Source: SAR324 cluster bacterium
Lineage (GTDB): Bacteria > SAR324 > NAC60-12
Direction: 5' to 3'
DNA length: 64,000 bases
Assembly: GCA_028281495.1 (NCBI GenBank)
Contig: JANQJU010000029.1
Coordinates: 496,001-560,000 of the forward strand
Shown: positions 34,355 through 43,537 of the stretch, one piece after another
Layout of the letters: each line of letters opens with the position of its first letter
Numbering within the stretch: position 1 is the stretch's first letter
Made by a program: the position numbers and the translations under genes
The notes under the pieces: model-generated
The model's input: only the letters and a program-made list of their open reading frames with translations
Database searches by the model: none
What the model was told of the DNA's origin: nothing

Positions 34355-36766
34355 CTAAGGGCAGAGTCCCTCGTTCTGATGTACTTGAAAGGTGGAACAG
34401 TTGCCTAGATCGCACGCCTGCTGCCAATCAAGACAGGCTTGAGTCGTGTCATGCTTTTGGAGGTGGATGTAGCCTCGATTGATGTAGGCTCCAGGATTGC
34501 CAGGATGTTTTTGGATCAAAAGATTGAAATCAGCCAAAGCAGGCCCGACCTGCCCCATTTTATAATACTGATAGCCTCGCCCCATTATCGCATTATAATC
34601 TTCAGGCTTTCCCTGTAGGATGCGATTGAAGTCATCAATGGCTTTTTGAAACTTCTGGGTTGCAGAATACAAACTAGCGCGATGCCGATAAGCGTCAACC
34701 CCGTTGGGATCCAGTTCAATGACCTGAGACCAATCACCAATCGCAGCTTCGCGATGCTGCAACGCTTCAAGAAGGACCGCTCGATTTTGGTAAGCTTCAA
34801 CAAAATTGGGTCTATTTTCAATCGCTTTCCCAAAGTCTTGAAGTGCTAGCCCCCATTGTTTGGTTTGCAAGAAAAGCATGCCACGACTGTTGTAAAAATT
34901 CGGGTCCTCTGGATTTGCTTTAATGGCTCGATCAAAATCCTGCAACATCGCTTTGGCATTGCCTTGGGTGACGTGGATTCCCAAACGACCCAAATATGAT
35001 TTTTTGTATTTCGGATCGGCTTCGATTGATTTGTCAAACGCCTCCAGTGCAGCATCAAAATCACGGGCTAATCCCAAACTCCCCCCCAACAAGAACCAGC
35101 CTTCTGCCGTATCGGGAGCGAACCAAGAGGCCCATGTTGCTTGCCTGAACACTCGGTAGTAGATCCAATACCGGATGGGTAGTACACGAGCACCGACAGC
35201 CCCTTCCACATTAGGGCGAGGCAGCCGAGGTGGATCATATTGAGCCAGTAGGGATTCGTATAAACCCAAGTTCATTTTCACAATGTGAATCCACCGTTGC
35301 GCATCCCACAACGGCCCTTGAATGATCGAGCGAAGCTTCTCATAATAAGCAGCTATATCGGGATTTTCGATTCGGTTTTCACCAGCCTCCAAACTGGCAA
35401 CATAACCATCAGGAATACTGCGCTTGAAGTGACCAATCCACCACATTGGATCGTTGATCGGAAGTCGGGCCAACAAAGGTTCCGCAAGCGCATCTTCATC
35501 AATGATATGGACCTCCGGTCCCGCATAAAACCCCAGATACCCAATCCCTCCAGTTTGCAAGTAAGCAGGCCCTTCGCTTCTTAGCTGTTTGCCACGATCA
35601 ATATTTTTATTTTGGGGCCAGGATTCGTCACGCTTCTGAAGTGCTTTCAACAATCCAGTGTGAGAATAATACCAGTGGCGTTCGTCGGTGATTCCTTGGT
35701 CAAATAAATCGTCGCCCTCACTATAGTCCGCACCAGAAAGTAATGAAGACTGCGGGAGACTTAGGCTGATTCCCAAGATAGCGACTGCGAGGCCTCCGGA
35801 TAAAACAGGTGGTATCACCCAATGCCAACGTGCAAAAATAACCACCAAACACAACAGAGGTGTCGTTAAAAAACGTCCTGCCATGAAGTCTCCCCCAATT
35901 TTCGCCACATAGACTCCATAGAGCAAAACGCCCATCAGAACCGGGAGGTTTTGTCGTTGGTTCTGGGATAGCGCAAAACCACTTCCCAGGATCAACCCGA
36001 CAAGTAAAATGGGGTCAAAATACAATGAAACCAAAAGATAATAAGCACCTTGAATCCATAGCTCAGACGCTTCTATTCCTGTATTCAATTTGGCATAGGC
36101 TGTGTTTGGAAAAGGAAATCCATAATAAAAGATGGAGAACACCTCCCAGAGAACAAAGGGCACAAATCCCAATAACACAGCTCTCCCTCCACCGATTAAA
36201 GAGAACGAGCGCCATATCACCAGCAACATCGGTCCAATCAATAGGATTGTATCCATCCGGTTGAGCACCAGCAATCCGGCAATAATAGAAAGCTGTTTGA
36301 GCTTGCGTTCATCGAGATTCCAGTCGAAATACCCCCATAAAAACAGCAACAACAAGGCATGGGTGAGTGGATTTTCCAGCCCAGAGGATGAAAAATCCAC
36401 AAACGCCTTGGAACTCAACAACAAGATCACTCCGAGAAGTGCCCCAGTTGTTGAGGAAGCCACTCGAAATGCAAAAAAAGTCAATGTACCAACTGATATC
36501 GCAATCGAAACCCAATGCGTTGTAAAAAAAATTTCACGAGTGAAAAAATAGACTCCTGATAGCACCAACATCCACAGCGGATGAGTGTATGCCTGCACCC
36601 GTTCACTGATATTCCAGGTCAGGCCATAGCCATGAATCCAATTGTCGATAGTACGAAAAGTGATATACGCGTCATCGGTGATCCAGGAGGTTCGAACCAG
36701 GATCACTGCAAAAATCACAAGCGCTAGTGTGAGCAGGAATGTTCCAGCGTGCTTAGGGAGAGACAT
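34355..36766 (-). CDS. Polytopic glycosyltransferase (AftB-like) with C-terminal TPR repeats
   Basis: An 803-residue inner-membrane protein. The first 430 or so residues have about ten hydrophobic helices. The first loop carries WITDDAYITFRTIDNW and GYGLTWNISERVQAYTHPLW, the Asp-Asp and Arg motifs of the GT-C fold closest to the mycobacterial terminal arabinofuranosyltransferase AftB and its many homologues. The soluble C-terminal half contains about five to six TPR units (from about 560), for example NPEDPNFYNSRGMLFLQTKQ. In such enzymes lipid-phosphate sugars are donors. The acceptor is unknown. There is no strong ribosome site before the ATG. The TPR part may recruit an acceptor protein. 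Confidence 0.83.
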   Translation of the reverse strand: MSLPKHAGTFLLTLALVIFAVILVRTSWITDDAYITFRTIDNWIHGYGLTWNISERVQAYTHPLWMLVLSGVYFFTREIFFTTHWVSIAISVGTLTFFAFRVASSTTGALLGVILLLSSKAFVDFSSSGLENPLTHALLLLFLWGYFDWNLDERKLKQLSIIAGLLVLNRMDTILLIGPMLLVIWRSFSLIGGGRAVLLGFVPFVLWEVFSIFYYGFPFPNTAYAKLNTGIEASELWIQGAYYLLVSLYFDPILLVGLILGSGFALSQNQRQNLPVLMGVLLYGVYVAKIGGDFMAGRFLTTPLLCLVVIFARWHWVIPPVLSGGLAVAILGISLSLPQSSLLSGADYSEGDDLFDQGITDERHWYYSHTGLLKALQKRDESWPQNKNIDRGKQLRSEGPAYLQTGGIGYLGFYAGPEVHIIDEDALAEPLLARLPINDPMWWIGHFKRSIPDGYVASLEAGENRIENPDIAAYYEKLRSIIQGPLWDAQRWIHIVKMNLGLYESLLAQYDPPRLPRPNVEGAVGARVLPIRYWIYYRVFRQATWASWFAPDTAEGWFLLGGSLGLARDFDAALEAFDKSIEADPKYKKSYLGRLGIHVTQGNAKAMLQDFDRAIKANPEDPNFYNSRGMLFLQTKQWGLALQDFGKAIENRPNFVEAYQNRAVLLEALQHREAAIGDWSQVIELDPNGVDAYRHRASLYSATQKFQKAIDDFNRILQGKPEDYNAIMGRGYQYYKMGQVGPALADFNLLIQKHPGNPGAYINRGYIHLQKHDTTQACLDWQQACDLGNCSTFQVHQNEGLCP

Positions 36767-36926
36767 GAGAAATCGAACCTATTTTAATACGTTTGGTTTG
36801 GGTGATCCCTCCAACCGATTGAATAAGCATTGGGGTTGTTAACAATCCATGCTATATCTTTCGCCGTCCCTCGAAGGTATCGGAAGGGTACCTTACTTTT
36901 ACTTCATTTTTTTCAAATACTGGATT

Positions 36927-38243
36927 ATGGCAACTGAATCTACAAATGAGTCTGAGAAGCCTGCCGTCGCTCCTAAATCCTCGGCTGATTCGAACCCCTC
37001 GGCTGATTCGAACCCCTCGGCTGAATCCATTGCTTCATCTTTTGAGACCTTGCCCACTCATTTATCAGCATATTTGGATAACGTGTTTGGCGATGCCACT
37101 CGTTACAAGCCGATTGTGCAAAGTGTTCTCGAAATTCAAAAAACAAAAGAATTTTTAGAACGCACCAAGAAGCATCTGAAAAAAGGCAAGGAAAAGAATG
37201 AGTTTCGAAAAATTATGGACAGCTTCAAGCAGGATTTATCAGGCATCAAAGCGATCAGCAATCAGTTAGAAGTCGTGAAATCGAAAAACGCTGATTTCTT
37301 TGCGGTCCGACGATTGATGGACCTCGTGATGAATCAAGGCAAGTCGGCATCAAAAATGAAACAAGTGGAAGCGTTGTTGCGCCTTTCTTTGTTATTCACT
37401 GTGATAGACAATCCCCATATCAAGGCGATCCAGGCCACCTACAACATGTTCCAAGCCTTTGTAGCAAGACGTATCGATGAATTCACAGGACTGCTCACCA
37501 CTCAAAAAAATTTAACCCTACGTGCCAACCCGTCAGAGGCTGGTTATCTCAATCAGCTCAAAAAATGGTTGGAAGAAGAAGAACATCTCATCAAGCTATA
37601 CAAGGAGTTGATGTCTCCCTTGAAGCTCAGCGGGATGGGAGCCTTATTAGAAGATGAATTTTCCGATGATGAATTTCAACTGATCATGGAAAATGCCCAT
37701 GTTTTGGAATCGCAAGTTTCAAAACGTGTGAAAGATACACGGAAAAAGTTTTATTGCATTTACGGCAATATGAGTTCCATCCCGCCTCTTATCGAACACT
37801 CAAGGGCCTGCACCATGACAATCCTTGGCGGCCGTGAAAAAGTTCATTCCGTGCAAGACCTTTCCCTGTTTTGCACCATGGTTCGCACCTTTGTGCAAGA
37901 ACTCTCACGATTGCAACAATATCTGCACGTTTCCCCCTCACTGGCCCAGAAAAAAATTCAGGCATTGTTGAATCAAGCCAGCCCTTATATAACAACAGGC
38001 TACAAAAAAATTGGTGAGACACCGAAAGAATTTTTTGAAATCTTGCTCATTGAGAACATAGGCTATTATTTAACCTATTATGTGTTGCTCGTTGGCGGGA
38101 TTTTTAAAAATCCACAAATTCAGTCCCATCAAATGCAAACCTTGATCACTGGTACGATCAACAAGCTGAATTCCGACAATACCAATCAAAAAATTCGTGA
38201 CATGCTGCAAAAGCAGTATACAACGACGTTGGAACAGCTTTGA
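36927..38243 (+). CDS. Helical protein of unknown function, first gene of a five-gene operon
   Basis: I do not recognise this protein of about 438 residues. The ATG at 36927 is chosen because an earlier in-frame start would add a 26-residue hydrophobic leader that lacks a ribosome site. A Ser/Ala/Pro-rich N-terminus with a short tandem repeat is followed by a charged, almost wholly helical protein with no enzyme signature, apart from a late hydrophobic patch (ENIGYYLTYYVLLVGGIF). It is followed 42 bp downstream by a TerB-like gene, then an AI-2E family transporter, an acyltransferase and another helical protein, all closely spaced on one strand, so a shared pathway or complex is likely. Confidence 0.7.
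   Translation: MATESTNESEKPAVAPKSSADSNPSADSNPSAESIASSFETLPTHLSAYLDNVFGDATRYKPIVQSVLEIQKTKEFLERTKKHLKKGKEKNEFRKIMDSFKQDLSGIKAISNQLEVVKSKNADFFAVRRLMDLVMNQGKSASKMKQVEALLRLSLLFTVIDNPHIKAIQATYNMFQAFVARRIDEFTGLLTTQKNLTLRANPSEAGYLNQLKKWLEEEEHLIKLYKELMSPLKLSGMGALLEDEFSDDEFQLIMENAHVLESQVSKRVKDTRKKFYCIYGNMSSIPPLIEHSRACTMTILGGREKVHSVQDLSLFCTMVRTFVQELSRLQQYLHVSPSLAQKKIQALLNQASPYITTGYKKIGETPKEFFEILLIENIGYYLTYYVLLVGGIFKNPQIQSHQMQTLITGTINKLNSDNTNQKIRDMLQKQYTTTLEQL
36980..37024 (+). repeat. Short tandem repeat encoding Ser-Ala-Asp-Ser-Asn-Pro
   Basis: An 18-bp unit beginning CTCGGCTGATTCGAACCC occurs twice exactly and a third time in part. It encodes a disordered SADSNP repeat in the N-terminus of the 36927 gene. 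It looks like recent in-frame slippage. Confidence 0.9.
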
Positions 38244-38285
38244 TTCGCCCTAAAATTCTTCTACGGCCGGAGGAGAAAAAACGCT

Positions 38286-38744
38286 ATGACATCCACGGTT
38301 TTACGAACCGACCAACTGACCTCAGATGAAAAACATTGGTTCGCAGTCGCGATTTGCGGAGCTATCATTGCCGATGGGAATGTGGCTCCCGAAGAGTTGA
38401 AGTACCTTGAAAAAGCCCTTTCATTTTTGCCCTCCACTGAAAAAGTCGATGGTCTGATTCAAGGCGTGAAAGACCAAAAGCTACCCGCTCTCGGTCCGCT
38501 TTCCAACAGCTCTCGCGAAACCCAAACCAAAATGTTGTTTGAAATCATCTCTGTCATTGCTTCTGACAACGCCTTGAGCACTCGGGAAATGGAATATCTG
38601 TTTCGTATTGGCCAGAAACTTGGCTTTCCAGCAGAGTACGTGCAAATGGTCATGCGGTGGGGAAATGAAGGAATTGTGTGGCGGCGTAAAATGGGGCATC
38701 TCCTCCAAGTAGGCGTTGAGTTGGAGCCGGAATATGGTGAGTGA
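38286..38744 (+). CDS. TerB-like helical protein
   Basis: A 152-residue cytosolic protein of the TerB/DjlA-N-like helical fold. The hallmark is the repeated, metal-site-like ADGNVAPEELKYLEKAL and SDNALSTREMEYLFRIG motifs, spaced about 75 residues apart, each with an acidic D-x-x-(x)-x-E pattern. In tellurite-resistance systems TerB is membrane-associated and binds metal; other relatives serve as adaptors. No terC, terD or terZ gene is present, so a tellurite role is unlikely. A GGAGG ribosome site precedes the ATG. The last 11 bases overlap the transporter gene. Confidence 0.8.
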   Translation: MTSTVLRTDQLTSDEKHWFAVAICGAIIADGNVAPEELKYLEKALSFLPSTEKVDGLIQGVKDQKLPALGPLSNSSRETQTKMLFEIISVIASDNALSTREMEYLFRIGQKLGFPAEYVQMVMRWGNEGIVWRRKMGHLLQVGVELEPEYGE

Positions 38745-39780
38745 ACGTTGGATGAAACTGAACACCGTTTTCCTCGGTGGAGTACTCCTCATTGCCCTTT
38801 GTGGGGTCTTGCAACTGATGCAAGGGATTCTCATTCCCTTTTTTGTTGCCATGTTTCTGGTATACCTCGTCGAACCTTTGCAAAAGCTCCTCCTTCGGAT
38901 TCATTGCCCTACCGGACTCCGTGTCATAGCAGTTTTGGTACTCACGGGATTGGTGCTGTATTTGGTCGGCGTTTTGATCTATTCCAGCTTGGTTTCCTTG
39001 AGCAACAACTTGCCCACCTACGAACAACGGGTCCTTGGTTTGCTTGATGACACCGTTCAATTGCTTCACTTGCCTTCCGATGAAGTGAACCGGTTCATGC
39101 AGAATTTTCGATGGAGCGATCATCTGGAAGCAGGCAAAGTGGCCCAATTCATTGGAGCCAGCTTCGGTCGATTTGGTGAATTTATTGGCAACTTGTTCTT
39201 TGTTCTTCTGTATATGGTTTACCTGTTGTTTGAACGAGAATCCTTTTTCAACCGAGTGGAGAAAGGATTTGATCCTGAACGTGCCCAACGCATCAAACAA
39301 ATCGTCACCCACATCAATCAACAAATTGCAAACTACTTGGAAATCAAGACCTTTGTCTCGTTTCTGACGGGCGGCTTGATCACCCTTGTCCTATTTCTCT
39401 TCGGTGTGGATTTTGCCTTATTTTGGGGAATCCTCGCTTTTTTGCTCAATTTCATTCCCTCGATTGGTTCCATTATTGCCACGCTCCCTCCCATTGTGAT
39501 TGCCTTTTTACAATTCGATACCATCGTGACCCCTCTCGTAACGGGTGTCTTATTGATCAGCATCCAAGTGGTCGTTGGCAATGTGGTGGAACCCAAAGTG
39601 ATGGGTGAAAAACTAGGATTGAGTCCACTCGTCGTGATTCTGGCTCTGGTCTTCTGGGGTTGGTTGTGGGGACCCGTGGGCATGATCCTTTCGGTACCGA
39701 TTGTGGCAGCGGTTCGCATCGTTTGTGAGAATATCGAAGCATTGCGACCGATTAGCAGCTTCCTCGCCGAAAAAGCCTAA
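38734..39780 (+). CDS. AI-2E family (PerM/TqsA-like) membrane protein
   Basis: A 348-residue inner-membrane protein with about eight hydrophobic helices arranged as in PerM-type proteins: two near the N-terminus, a long extracytoplasmic loop (about 75-140) with an amphipathic helix, and then closely spaced helices ending in VSVPIVAAVRIV-like sequence. Conserved pieces include FFVAMFLVYLVEPL, LLNFIPSIGSIIATLPP and GNVVEPKVMGEKLGLSPLV. Family members export autoinducer-2 or act as ion exchangers; the real substrate is often unknown. The ATG at 38734 (GGAGCC just upstream) overlaps the TerB-like gene by 11 bp. Confidence 0.9.
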   Translation: MVSERWMKLNTVFLGGVLLIALCGVLQLMQGILIPFFVAMFLVYLVEPLQKLLLRIHCPTGLRVIAVLVLTGLVLYLVGVLIYSSLVSLSNNLPTYEQRVLGLLDDTVQLLHLPSDEVNRFMQNFRWSDHLEAGKVAQFIGASFGRFGEFIGNLFFVLLYMVYLLFERESFFNRVEKGFDPERAQRIKQIVTHINQQIANYLEIKTFVSFLTGGLITLVLFLFGVDFALFWGILAFLLNFIPSIGSIIATLPPIVIAFLQFDTIVTPLVTGVLLISIQVVVGNVVEPKVMGEKLGLSPLVVILALVFWGWLWGPVGMILSVPIVAAVRIVCENIEALRPISSFLAEKA

Positions 39781-39820
39781 ACCACCTTTTCAAACCATCC
39801 ATTTACTGAGATAATGCCTT

Positions 39821-41167
39821 ATGACAATTGAAAAAAATTTAACGTCTGCGGGAAATCCTATTTTGATTGCCGCCGCTACCCCCAAAGATCTGATCGAACA
39901 CTGTGAATCATTGAATGCCCAACTTAAAAGCGACGAAGCTGCTGACGCCTTCCAATCTCTCACAACTCTCACCCGTTACGTGGAAATCCCCAAAAATGTT
40001 GCCCGGATGGGGTTTGTCGCAGAATCTCCCAAGGAGATGGCTTCCTTACTCAAACGAGGTTTGGATGCATTGAAAAAAAATCCCAAAGAAACCTCGTGGG
40101 AACTCCGACAAGGTGTTTACTACCGCCGAGAAGGAGTGGATGATAACGCAAAAGTTGTTGCTCTTTTTCCTGGGCAAGGCTCTCAATATGTGGGCATGGG
40201 TCAAGACCTCTTGGATGTATTACCTGGATTGGTAGAAGCACGTGATCTGATGGACGAGTTGTTCCAAAAAGATGGGCATTCTCCTTTGTCTGAAATCATG
40301 TACCCGGATGAAACTGGCGACAAAGCCGTAAAAAAAGAGCAAGAAGCATTGCTCACTTTGACCGAACATGCCCAACCTTCTATTGGCGTATTCAGCTTCG
40401 GCCTCTTCAAGGCCCTACAATCGGTAGGGATTGATTTTGCAGCAACCGCAGGCCATAGTTTTGGAGAACTCACGGCTTTGTGGGCAGCAGGGATCTTTAG
40501 CGATGCCGATTATTGCTTCCTGGCCAAATCTCGTGGGCGGGCAATGGCCGCACTCGATGAACCCGATTTCGATACGGGGAGTATGCTGGCTGTCAAAGCA
40601 GACGTGGCAGAGGTACAAGCCGAAGCAGCCAATTTTCCCGATATCACGGTGGCCAACTTGAACTCCAATAAGCAAGCAGTGTTGGCAGGTCCGAAAAAAG
40701 CCGTACTGGACGCCCAAGCAAAGTTAAAGGAAAAGGGTTACTCTGTGGTGTTGCTTCCGGTTTCAGCTGCTTTTCATACCTCCTTGGTCGGGCATGCACA
40801 GAAGCCTTTTGCCGACGCATTGCAATCGGTGAGTTTTCAAGACGCCGAATGCGACGTGTATTCCAATAGCACTGGCACGGAATACCCGAGCGACTCAGAA
40901 GCCATGAAATCGATTTTATCGGATCACATTCTCAATCCCGTTTTATTCAAAAACGAGATTGAAAAGATTTATGATGCAGGCGGACGGGTGTTCGTAGAAT
41001 GCGGCCCCAAACCGGTACTTAGTAATCTAGTGGCTGACATCCTTGAAGGGAAACCTCATGTCACGGTGGCTTTGAATGCCAGCCCCAAACAAGGAAGTCA
41101 CAGGCAGTTGATCAATGCACTCACGCATCTTAAGCTGCTAGGATTAGAACTCGATTTGGATGATTGA
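39821..41167 (+). CDS. Free-standing polyketide/PUFA-synthase-like acyltransferase
   Basis: A 448-residue malonyl-CoA acyltransferase-like protein. The core carries the diagnostic motifs in order: FPGQGSQYVGMG (about 116-127), nucleophile Ser213 in GHSFGE, the catalytic His in AAFHTSLV, and YSNSTG. The N-terminal 100 residues (for example VARMGFVAESPKEMASLL and ELRQGVYYRRE) resemble the linker in front of the acyltransferase domain of polyunsaturated fatty-acid synthases (PfaA/PfaB), more than the short FabD protein. There is no ketosynthase, carrier protein or other PKS module in the window. It probably loads or edits acyl groups on a partner encoded elsewhere. It lies 40 bp after the transporter gene and 36 bp before the next gene. 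Confidence 0.88.
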   Translation: MTIEKNLTSAGNPILIAAATPKDLIEHCESLNAQLKSDEAADAFQSLTTLTRYVEIPKNVARMGFVAESPKEMASLLKRGLDALKKNPKETSWELRQGVYYRREGVDDNAKVVALFPGQGSQYVGMGQDLLDVLPGLVEARDLMDELFQKDGHSPLSEIMYPDETGDKAVKKEQEALLTLTEHAQPSIGVFSFGLFKALQSVGIDFAATAGHSFGELTALWAAGIFSDADYCFLAKSRGRAMAALDEPDFDTGSMLAVKADVAEVQAEAANFPDITVANLNSNKQAVLAGPKKAVLDAQAKLKEKGYSVVLLPVSAAFHTSLVGHAQKPFADALQSVSFQDAECDVYSNSTGTEYPSDSEAMKSILSDHILNPVLFKNEIEKIYDAGGRVFVECGPKPVLSNLVADILEGKPHVTVALNASPKQGSHRQLINALTHLKLLGLELDLDD

Positions 41168-41203
41168 TCCAAAGGATGTTGCCCCTCTTGAAAAATAGGA
41201 ACC

Positions 41204-42508
41204 ATGCCAGAAAAGGGGATACGCAGTAATCTCAAAAACAAAAACGTCTCCAATGTCAAACCGTCATACCTAAACATCAAGTTTGACAGCTCTCGTGTGC
41301 AAAGTGTCCCCGACCTTTTCGCTTTTTACTATAATGAGTTGAAGCAGCGCATGGACGAAGTGGCTTCCCATGAAGCCACGGTCCTAAAAAAAGCCAACCT
41401 GATGATTCATAAAATCATCACACAGCAAAAAGTGGCGGGCACTTCAGGCCCGCCTGCCCGCAAAAACGGTTACGAAATCGCATCCTTCCACCCAACCAAT
41501 GCCAACCTCGCCCTCGCTCGTCTCTTAGAAAACGACCCCAATGACCACGCACAACGCATCGCGTTGGCCTTGGATGTGCTCCAAGCCGGCCGAGAGTTGA
41601 CCACCGAACAGATTCGACAGGTTATGATGCACCTCGCACTTCCGATTGGAATGATGCATTACGATGTGGAAGGCATTCAAGGTTTCCTCAGCGCTTACCG
41701 ACTTTATCAAACTCGACTGTTATCAGAGTACCAGCGAAAGGACGTGACAATTCAGAAATATGCAAAAAAAACGAACGATTATTCAATCAAGTCGAGTCAT
41801 AAGGAACGTGCCCGACACCTTTCGTATAATTACGAAATCCTCAAACGCTTAATTCAGCGTCAGGAAAAGGTAGAAAATACAATGTCTTTGCTACAACCCT
41901 TGAATCGACGTGAACTATTAGGAGCTTTGGACGGAACGGTCGACATCCCTCCCAAAAGCAACTTGGACCAAGTGCGAGATATGGTGGAAAAAAAGTTATC
42001 GGGGGTGATCACCAGCTTAATGGAGATTGGCTTTCTGCATCCAACGTTGCACGAAGCCATCACGCTGTTACAACGAATGGATAAAGAGAATCCTAACCCC
42101 CATTTCATGCAGGCGAGATTATGGATGCAACAGCTCAAAGTGCGACTCATTCAACAAGAAGTCACCCAAGAGGCACGTGGTATGCTCCAGGGCTGTTTGA
42201 AAAAAGTGCTGATGTGTTACGGGCGTAGCTTGAAACTTCTTCCCAAAGCGGGCGCAGTTACTCAATTACAACGCCAGATATTTTTGGGTCATGCCACCGC
42301 TTGCATCACGGTTTATTCTTTACGTAACGTGTTGAAAGTTCCCCCCGAAGTGTATCGCAAAACGCTCGTTCAAGGCCGCGATTCTCTACATAAAAGCGGT
42401 TTAGAAGAAATTTACGACAAAACCAATCTGTTCGAGCGCTACGGCCTTGCTCTTGATAACGAAGAGCTGCTTGAATTTGCACTTTCCAACCTCAGAACCC
42501 TTCGTTGA
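41204..42508 (+). CDS. Helical protein of unknown function, last gene of five-gene operon
   Basis: I do not recognise this 434-residue protein. It is cytosolic by composition, without signal peptide or transmembrane segment, and almost entirely alpha-helical, with a charged coiled-coil-like middle (about 165-260) and TPR-like hairpins at several places (LALARLLENDPNDHAQR, then EAITLLQRMDKENPNPH). Many His, Gln and Arg are spread throughout, and I see no catalytic motif. It has a size and helical character similar to the first protein of the operon, though I see no clear common motif. A ribosome site (AGGAACC) lies just before the ATG. Confidence 0.72.
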   Translation: MPEKGIRSNLKNKNVSNVKPSYLNIKFDSSRVQSVPDLFAFYYNELKQRMDEVASHEATVLKKANLMIHKIITQQKVAGTSGPPARKNGYEIASFHPTNANLALARLLENDPNDHAQRIALALDVLQAGRELTTEQIRQVMMHLALPIGMMHYDVEGIQGFLSAYRLYQTRLLSEYQRKDVTIQKYAKKTNDYSIKSSHKERARHLSYNYEILKRLIQRQEKVENTMSLLQPLNRRELLGALDGTVDIPPKSNLDQVRDMVEKKLSGVITSLMEIGFLHPTLHEAITLLQRMDKENPNPHFMQARLWMQQLKVRLIQQEVTQEARGMLQGCLKKVLMCYGRSLKLLPKAGAVTQLQRQIFLGHATACITVYSLRNVLKVPPEVYRKTLVQGRDSLHKSGLEEIYDKTNLFERYGLALDNEELLEFALSNLRTLR

Positions 42509-42778
42509 TCCACTCTCTATTTTCACTGAAGAGTGTCTCTCAGCCTCTCCCAATCTTCCAAGATTTCCAACACTGAACATCCGTTATATTTTTGTCTATC
42601 AGACGACTGCTTGTGCACGTTGAGATACAAAGGAGCGTTGCATCGGCTTCGCCACTGAAAAGTGCTTCAGCATATTCCGGTGGCAAAAGGGAGGTTCATT
42701 AGTCTGGGAAAGGTTTGGTTGTTTGGTCTGAAGTCTGTTTCAATATCAATAAAGAGATAATATTAACGAAGAGAGATT

Positions 42779-43510
42779 ATGTGGAATCTTGTTCAAAAGT
42801 GGTTTCAGGGCGATTCAGAAGAGGGGCAAATCTGGCGCATTGATCAGTGTTTTGCATGCCATGAGCCGATTCGAGAAGGAGTCATTTTCCCCGAAGATCA
42901 GGCCAGTTTTTGTGTACGATGCTTTTACTCTACACCTTGTTTTTGTTGTGGCCTCCCGTGTGGGAAACTCCACCGTCGGCTCAGTGACGACCGAATCCTT
43001 TGTCAGCACTGTTATAGCAGTGCTTTACTGACCCCCCGTCAATTGGCCCCAATGTATGAGGCCACATTGAAATGTTTCCGACGCAAACTGAAAATGAGTC
43101 TGAAAGATCAACCCCGGCTGAAAGTGGTCGATTCTCGGTTCATGAAAAAAAACTTCAATTGTTCCCCCTACACTTGGGGCTTGTATGTGCACGATGGATC
43201 TGAAGAAACCATCTATGTGATCAGTGGTATTGCCGCCGATAAATCACTCACCACGCTTGCCCATGAACTCACACATTTCTGGCAACGGCGGCATTGCCCC
43301 AAAAAACAAAGCTTGGAAATGAGTGAAGGATTCGCCGAATGGGTTGCATTTCAAGTCGCCAAACAACATCATTTGCGAAGAGCGATGTTGTCCTTACGGC
43401 GAAATGAAGCCGAACCGTATCGAACTGGGTTAAAAAAATTTCTAGAAATTGAAAGCCAAGAAGGGGTCCGAGGCACTGTCAAATATGCCACGACCCATCA
43501 AACCCTTTAA
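42779..43510 (+). CDS. LIM-like zinc-finger protein with HEXXH peptidase domain (DA1-like)
   Basis: A 243-residue protein that joins a binuclear Cys-rich zinc finger to a small metallopeptidase. The Cys pairs are C24-x2-C27 and C45-x2-C48, then C54-x2-C57 and C75-x2-C78. This gives two matched zinc modules with 17-residue spacing, as in LIM domains. The C-terminal half carries H162-E-L-T-H166 in LAHELTHFWQ and a downstream EGFAEWVAFQVA, the pattern of the DA1 peptidase of plants and its bacterial relatives. DA1 is a ubiquitin-activated peptidase. Bacterial LIM-peptidase fusions have been described bioinformatically, but their substrates are unknown. The 270 bp upstream hold no gene that I can see. 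Confidence 0.85.
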   Translation: MWNLVQKWFQGDSEEGQIWRIDQCFACHEPIREGVIFPEDQASFCVRCFYSTPCFCCGLPCGKLHRRLSDDRILCQHCYSSALLTPRQLAPMYEATLKCFRRKLKMSLKDQPRLKVVDSRFMKKNFNCSPYTWGLYVHDGSEETIYVISGIAADKSLTTLAHELTHFWQRRHCPKKQSLEMSEGFAEWVAFQVAKQHHLRRAMLSLRRNEAEPYRTGLKKFLEIESQEGVRGTVKYATTHQTL

Positions 43511-43537
43511 CCTGCCTCTCAAACAAAACTAGAGACA

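Noticed and set aside
38650..39324. Minus-strand 224-codon frame opposite the AI-2E gene
   Set aside because: Antisense to a strongly supported membrane protein gene, with His/Gln-rich shadow composition.
42509..42778. CACTCT/AGAGTG inverted repeat after the five-gene operon as a terminator
   Set aside because: Only 6 bp of stem with a 13-base loop and no U-tract.
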